The position numbers and the translations under genes are program-made. Source: an uncultured Bacteroidales bacterium (GTDB taxonomy: Bacteria; Bacteroidota; Bacteroidia; Bacteroidales; UBA932). From it: a stretch of DNA of 8,275 nt. The notes under the pieces are model-generated. The model was not told the DNA's origin. It searched no databases and was given only the letters and a program-made list of their open reading frames with translations. The DNA lies in the NCBI GenBank assembly GCA_946184255.1, contig CAMHFA010000037.1, positions 1 to 8,275 of the forward strand, in the 5' to 3' direction. How positions within the stretch are numbered: position 1 is the first letter of the stretch; every line of letters begins with the position of its first letter. Positions 5,294-8,275 of the stretch are shown piece after piece.

Positions 5294-7483
5294 ATGAACA
5301 GATTGAAATTCACTCTGCTGGTCACTTTAGCCTTTCTCCCATTTCTTCTTGTTGCCCAAGAGACTCTCCGTGAGAAAGTTGAAAGGCTTCCGTCGGTCGC
5401 AGTCAACACCGAACGGTCGGAGAAGGACTGGCTCATCGATGGTTCTTCTTTTACCTCAACCGTAGGGAAATCTTCCGACGGGAAAGATATCATCTTAACC
5501 AACGGATTGGTCAGCAGGGTATTCAGGATCCAGCCGAACCTGGCTACCACGAACATTATCCACAATTCGACCGGCGAAACCTTCATCCGCACTGCGAGTC
5601 CAGAGGGAACAATTACCATCGACGGGAAAGATTATTCCCTCGGAGGCCTTGATGGCATCGAGGAATATGGTTACCTGCTTGATGGGTGGCTCGACAGGTT
5701 CACACCCCTGCCGGATTCGTTCCAGGTGGTTGACTTCAAAGTGACCGGCCTCACCAAGAGGATGGAATGGAACCGGAAGCGCTGGGCACTTATCAAAGAC
5801 TGGAACCCTAAAGGGAAGGAACTGGTATTCTTCCTGGAAGGGCCCGAACCGGTCAAAGGAGTGAAGGTTGAACTTCACTACGAGATCTACGACGGGGCGC
5901 CTATCATCGGCAAATGGCTGGTCGTGGTAAATGAAAGTGGTAAGAAAATCAATCTCGACAAATTCACACTGGAAGAACTTGCAGTCGTCGAGTATGAATC
6001 CGACGTTGACCACGTACCCCTCTCTCCGGAAGGCAAACTGTATGTGGAGAGCGACTGGAGACAGGTCTCCTGCACCACGACTTACTGGGAGAAGGATCCG
6101 CGTTACACTTCACAGGTCAATTATGCACTCAACACTCCGTGTCTGCTGGTCTCAAGGCTGCCACAGGGTCCCGATGAAACTATTGATGCTGGAAGCAGGT
6201 TCGAAAGCTACCGCAACTGGATAATGCCTTTGGACAGTGAGGACCGTGAGAGAAAGACTTTGTCAATCAGGCGATTCCGTACCACACTGGCACCGTGGAC
6301 CACGGAGAATCCCATATTCATGCATCTGACTTCTTCCAAGGAGGAAGATGTCAAGACCGCCATTGACCAATGTGTCGAGACCGGCTATGAAATGGTAATC
6401 CTTAGTTTCGGGTCCGGCCTCAACATGGAAGACGAGTCTGAGGAGAATATTGCCAAATTCAAAGGTTATGTCGATTATGCCCATTCCAGGGGAATAGAGA
6501 TTGGAGGATATTCCTTGCTTGCCAGCCGCTGGATCAGTGACGATGTGGACGTCATTAATCCCGAGACCGGGAAGCGTGGAGGGATGACCTTCGGCAGCTC
6601 GCCCTGCCTCTCCAGCGAATGGGGCCATGATTATTTCAGGAAGATAAAAACCTTCTTCGAGAAGACCGGAATGGACTTTTTCGAGCACGACGGATCCTAT
6701 TCTGGAGACCCTTGCGCTTCGACCTCCCATGCCTTCCACAAAGGCCTTGAGGACTCCCAGTGGAAACAAAGGAAGATGCTTGAGGATCTCTACAAATGGA
6801 TGAGGGCCGAAGGAATATATATGAATGTCCCGGACGAGGGCACCCTGCTCATCGGCTCCACGAAATGCTTCATAGGCTACCGTGAGGTCAACTGGTCCCT
6901 CCCCCGAGACAGGCAGATCATCCTTGGACGCCAGAATATCTATGACGGAACGTGGAAACGTATTCCCACCAGCAGCTGGACCTTCACTCCTCTTGTCCAG
7001 TATCAAGGGGGTGGCGCTGCGGCCACCATTGAGCCGCTCGACGAGCACCTGGATTTCTACAAGGCCCACATGATCCAGAACTACGGCTCGGGCGTCCAGT
7101 CCTGCTACCGTGGTTTCAGACTCTATGACACTGAGAGGACAAAGGAAGCGATAAAGGAGATAATCGGTTGGTACAAGGCCCATCGGGACATCCTGTGCAG
7201 CGACATCATCCACCTGCGCCGTCCTGACGGACGCGACTGGGACGGAATAATGCACGTAAATCCTTCTCTCGAAGAAAAGGGATTCGTGATGCTTTACAAC
7301 CCAACTGACAAAGATATCACACGGACGATAACCCTTCCTCTATATTACACCGGTCTTACCAGGAAAGCCCGGATCCAGGAGCAGGACGGCAAGGTCCGCA
7401 AGTTCCGGATCGACCGGAAATACAATGTCCGGATCAAGGTCACGATTCCTGCCAACGGACACAACTGGCTTGTGATTAGATAA
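5294..7483 (+). CDS. Clan GH-D-like exported glycosidase (alpha-galactosidase type)
   Basis: The product has 729 residues. The ATG at 5294 opens a Sec signal peptide ending L-L-V-A-Q (residue 22). An earlier in-frame ATG at 5201 lies inside the upstream gene and is rejected. Residues about 60-330 are a large beta-sandwich (LTNGLVSRVFRIQPN; Y-G-Y-L-L-D-G-W near 125-132). Residues about 338-620 look like a beta/alpha barrel: GYEMVILSFGSG (364-375), IEIGGYSLLASR (401-412), DFFEHDGSYSGD (461-472), NVPDEGTLL (511-519), YREVNWSLPRDRQ (529-541), and QYQGGGAAATIEP (569-581). Asp466 in E-H-D-G is the best nucleophile candidate by analogy with the K/E-x-D strand of GH27/GH36 enzymes. The C-terminal 80 residues form a small beta-sandwich. 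Similar Bacteroidota proteins are usually annotated alpha-galactosidase, but the exact family and linkage are unproven. It lies between the metallo-hydrolase and the GH109-type gene. Confidence 0.8.
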   Translation: MNRLKFTLLVTLAFLPFLLVAQETLREKVERLPSVAVNTERSEKDWLIDGSSFTSTVGKSSDGKDIILTNGLVSRVFRIQPNLATTNIIHNSTGETFIRTASPEGTITIDGKDYSLGGLDGIEEYGYLLDGWLDRFTPLPDSFQVVDFKVTGLTKRMEWNRKRWALIKDWNPKGKELVFFLEGPEPVKGVKVELHYEIYDGAPIIGKWLVVVNESGKKINLDKFTLEELAVVEYESDVDHVPLSPEGKLYVESDWRQVSCTTTYWEKDPRYTSQVNYALNTPCLLVSRLPQGPDETIDAGSRFESYRNWIMPLDSEDRERKTLSIRRFRTTLAPWTTENPIFMHLTSSKEEDVKTAIDQCVETGYEMVILSFGSGLNMEDESEENIAKFKGYVDYAHSRGIEIGGYSLLASRWISDDVDVINPETGKRGGMTFGSSPCLSSEWGHDYFRKIKTFFEKTGMDFFEHDGSYSGDPCASTSHAFHKGLEDSQWKQRKMLEDLYKWMRAEGIYMNVPDEGTLLIGSTKCFIGYREVNWSLPRDRQIILGRQNIYDGTWKRIPTSSWTFTPLVQYQGGGAAATIEPLDEHLDFYKAHMIQNYGSGVQSCYRGFRLYDTERTKEAIKEIIGWYKAHRDILCSDIIHLRRPDGRDWDGIMHVNPSLEEKGFVMLYNPTDKDITRTITLPLYYTGLTRKARIQEQDGKVRKFRIDRKYNVRIKVTIPANGHNWLVIR

Positions 7484-7502
7484 GATTAATTATTCATAGA
7501 TT

Positions 7503-8275
7503 ATGAGAAAAGTATTGTTCCTTGCACTGGTCTGCATCCTTCCCCTGGTCTCCTGCGGGAAGAAGGTCCCGGCTTCCGTACCGGCCCAGATAAAGAACGG
7601 AATCATTGAACTCAAGGCTCCACCCCGCGCCCCCGGCCAGGTGAGCGCCCTCGGAATGAAATGCGACCCGATCGAAACGGTCCGTATCGCATTTGTGGGA
7701 GTGGGTGGCCGCGGAACTTCCGCAGTAAGCCGTTACACCCATATCGACGGAGTCAAGATAGTGGCTCTCTGTGATCTGAAACAGGAGCGCCTGGACATCT
7801 GCCAGAACATCCTCAAGGAGGCTGGGCTGCCTGCTGCCGACAACTACCTCGGAGAGGAAGCTTACAAGGAGCTGTGCGACAAGGACGACATTGACCTGGT
7901 GTACATCGCAACCGACTGGCTGGACCATGTGCCCATCTCAGTCTATGCCCTGGAGCATGGTCATCATGTGGCCTGCGAAGTGCCGGCTGCCATGACAATA
8001 GACGAATGCTGGCAGCTTGTCGATGCCTGCGAGAAGAACCGCCGGCACATGATGATGCTGGAGAACTGCTGCTACGACTTCTTCGAGATGTCTGCACTGA
8101 ATATGGCCCAGCATGGTCTCTTCGGTGAGGTTTATCACGTGGAAGGCGCCTATATCCACTTCCTTTCCGAAGGTTGGGATAAGAGCGAGACCTGGAGGCT
8201 TGACTACAACATGGAGAACCGCGGGGACAACTATCCCACCCACGGACTCGGACCGATCTGCCAGGTTCTGAACAT
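7503..8275 (+). CDS. GH109-type NAD-dependent glycosidase lipoprotein, N-terminal part (runs off right edge)
   Basis: The 257 codons seen encode a lipoprotein signal (LPLVSC, with the lipid-anchor Cys at 18), a linker to about residue 58, then a Gfo/Idh/MocA Rossmann domain: VRIAFVGVGGRG (60-71), I-V-A-L-C-D (86-91), L-V-Y-I-A-T (132-137), and HVACEVPAAMT (155-165). The second part contains MMLENCCYD (184-192) and NYPTHGLGP (243-251). This Y-x-T-H signature with a preceding W-R-L is typical of GH109, which removes alpha-N-acetylgalactosamine by a transient NAD+ redox mechanism. Y244 and H247 correspond to the catalytic Tyr/His cluster known from the Elizabethkingia enzyme. Usual family length is about 450 residues, so roughly half is missing. 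The gene follows the glycosidase gene by 19 bases, probably in the same operon. GH109 also contains members with other linkages, so the substrate is a family-based guess. Confidence 0.88.
   Translation, partial: MRKVLFLALVCILPLVSCGKKVPASVPAQIKNGIIELKAPPRAPGQVSALGMKCDPIETVRIAFVGVGGRGTSAVSRYTHIDGVKIVALCDLKQERLDICQNILKEAGLPAADNYLGEEAYKELCDKDDIDLVYIATDWLDHVPISVYALEHGHHVACEVPAAMTIDECWQLVDACEKNRRHMMMLENCCYDFFEMSALNMAQHGLFGEVYHVEGAYIHFLSEGWDKSETWRLDYNMENRGDNYPTHGLGPICQVLN

Noticed and set aside
6263..7255. 330-codon open frame on the minus strand, antisense to the glycosidase gene
   Set aside because: Shadow of the conserved glycosidase barrel; no domain is recognisable and there is no promoter or leader.
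7494..8243. Minus-strand open frames opposite the GH109-type gene
   Set aside because: The plus strand carries a clear lipoprotein signal, Rossmann motif and Y-P-T-H-G motif across the same bases.

Overview
The window looks like chromosome from a member of the Bacteroidota, most likely order Bacteroidales. Four things point there: lipoprotein and Sec signal peptides on nearly every gene product, leaders that are AT-rich and lack a clear Shine-Dalgarno sequence, TAnnTTTG-type -7 boxes between genes, and protein families typical of Bacteroidales glycan use. By eye the coding DNA is moderately GC-rich. There is no rRNA, tRNA, CRISPR array, transposase or integrase, and no gene-free stretch longer than about 100 bases.

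Left block (1-1795): a minus-strand pair and one divergent small gene. The pair is a DUF6786-like lipoprotein (156-1367) followed, with a one-base TGATG overlap, by the first 52 codons of a membrane acyltransferase that runs off the left edge. Facing away from it is a 112-residue secreted protein (1457-1795) built from six copies of a 13-residue T-E-W/Y-K-S-E-A repeat, resembling the DUF6150 family. The 89-base gap between them holds a strong 28-bp dyad (1421-1448).

Middle (1803-4136, minus): one large lipoprotein of the DUF4964/DUF5127/DUF4965 'glutaminase-like' family, with a predicted alpha/alpha-barrel C-terminal half. It converges on the repeat-protein gene with only 7 bases between the stop codons.

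Right block (4233-8275, plus): a tightly spaced probable operon of three exported enzymes. These are a metallo-beta-lactamase-fold hydrolase with an unassigned helical N-terminal domain, then (2-base gap) a clan GH-D-like glycosidase of the type usually annotated alpha-galactosidase, then (19-base gap) a GH109-type NAD-dependent glycosidase lipoprotein cut by the right edge. This operon diverges from the DUF4965 gene across a 96-base region. There, two -7-like boxes lie back to back inside an 8-bp inverted repeat, which suggests the two units share regulation.

Taken together this reads as an accessory glycan-degradation locus. Removal of terminal alpha-linked Gal/GalNAc-type sugars in the periplasm or at the cell surface is an inference from family membership. 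No SusC/SusD pair, sulfatase or regulator gene lies inside the window. I see no plainly new multi-gene system. The least explained items are the metallo-hydrolase with its extra domain, the six-repeat secreted protein with its upstream dyad, and the shared divergent control region.
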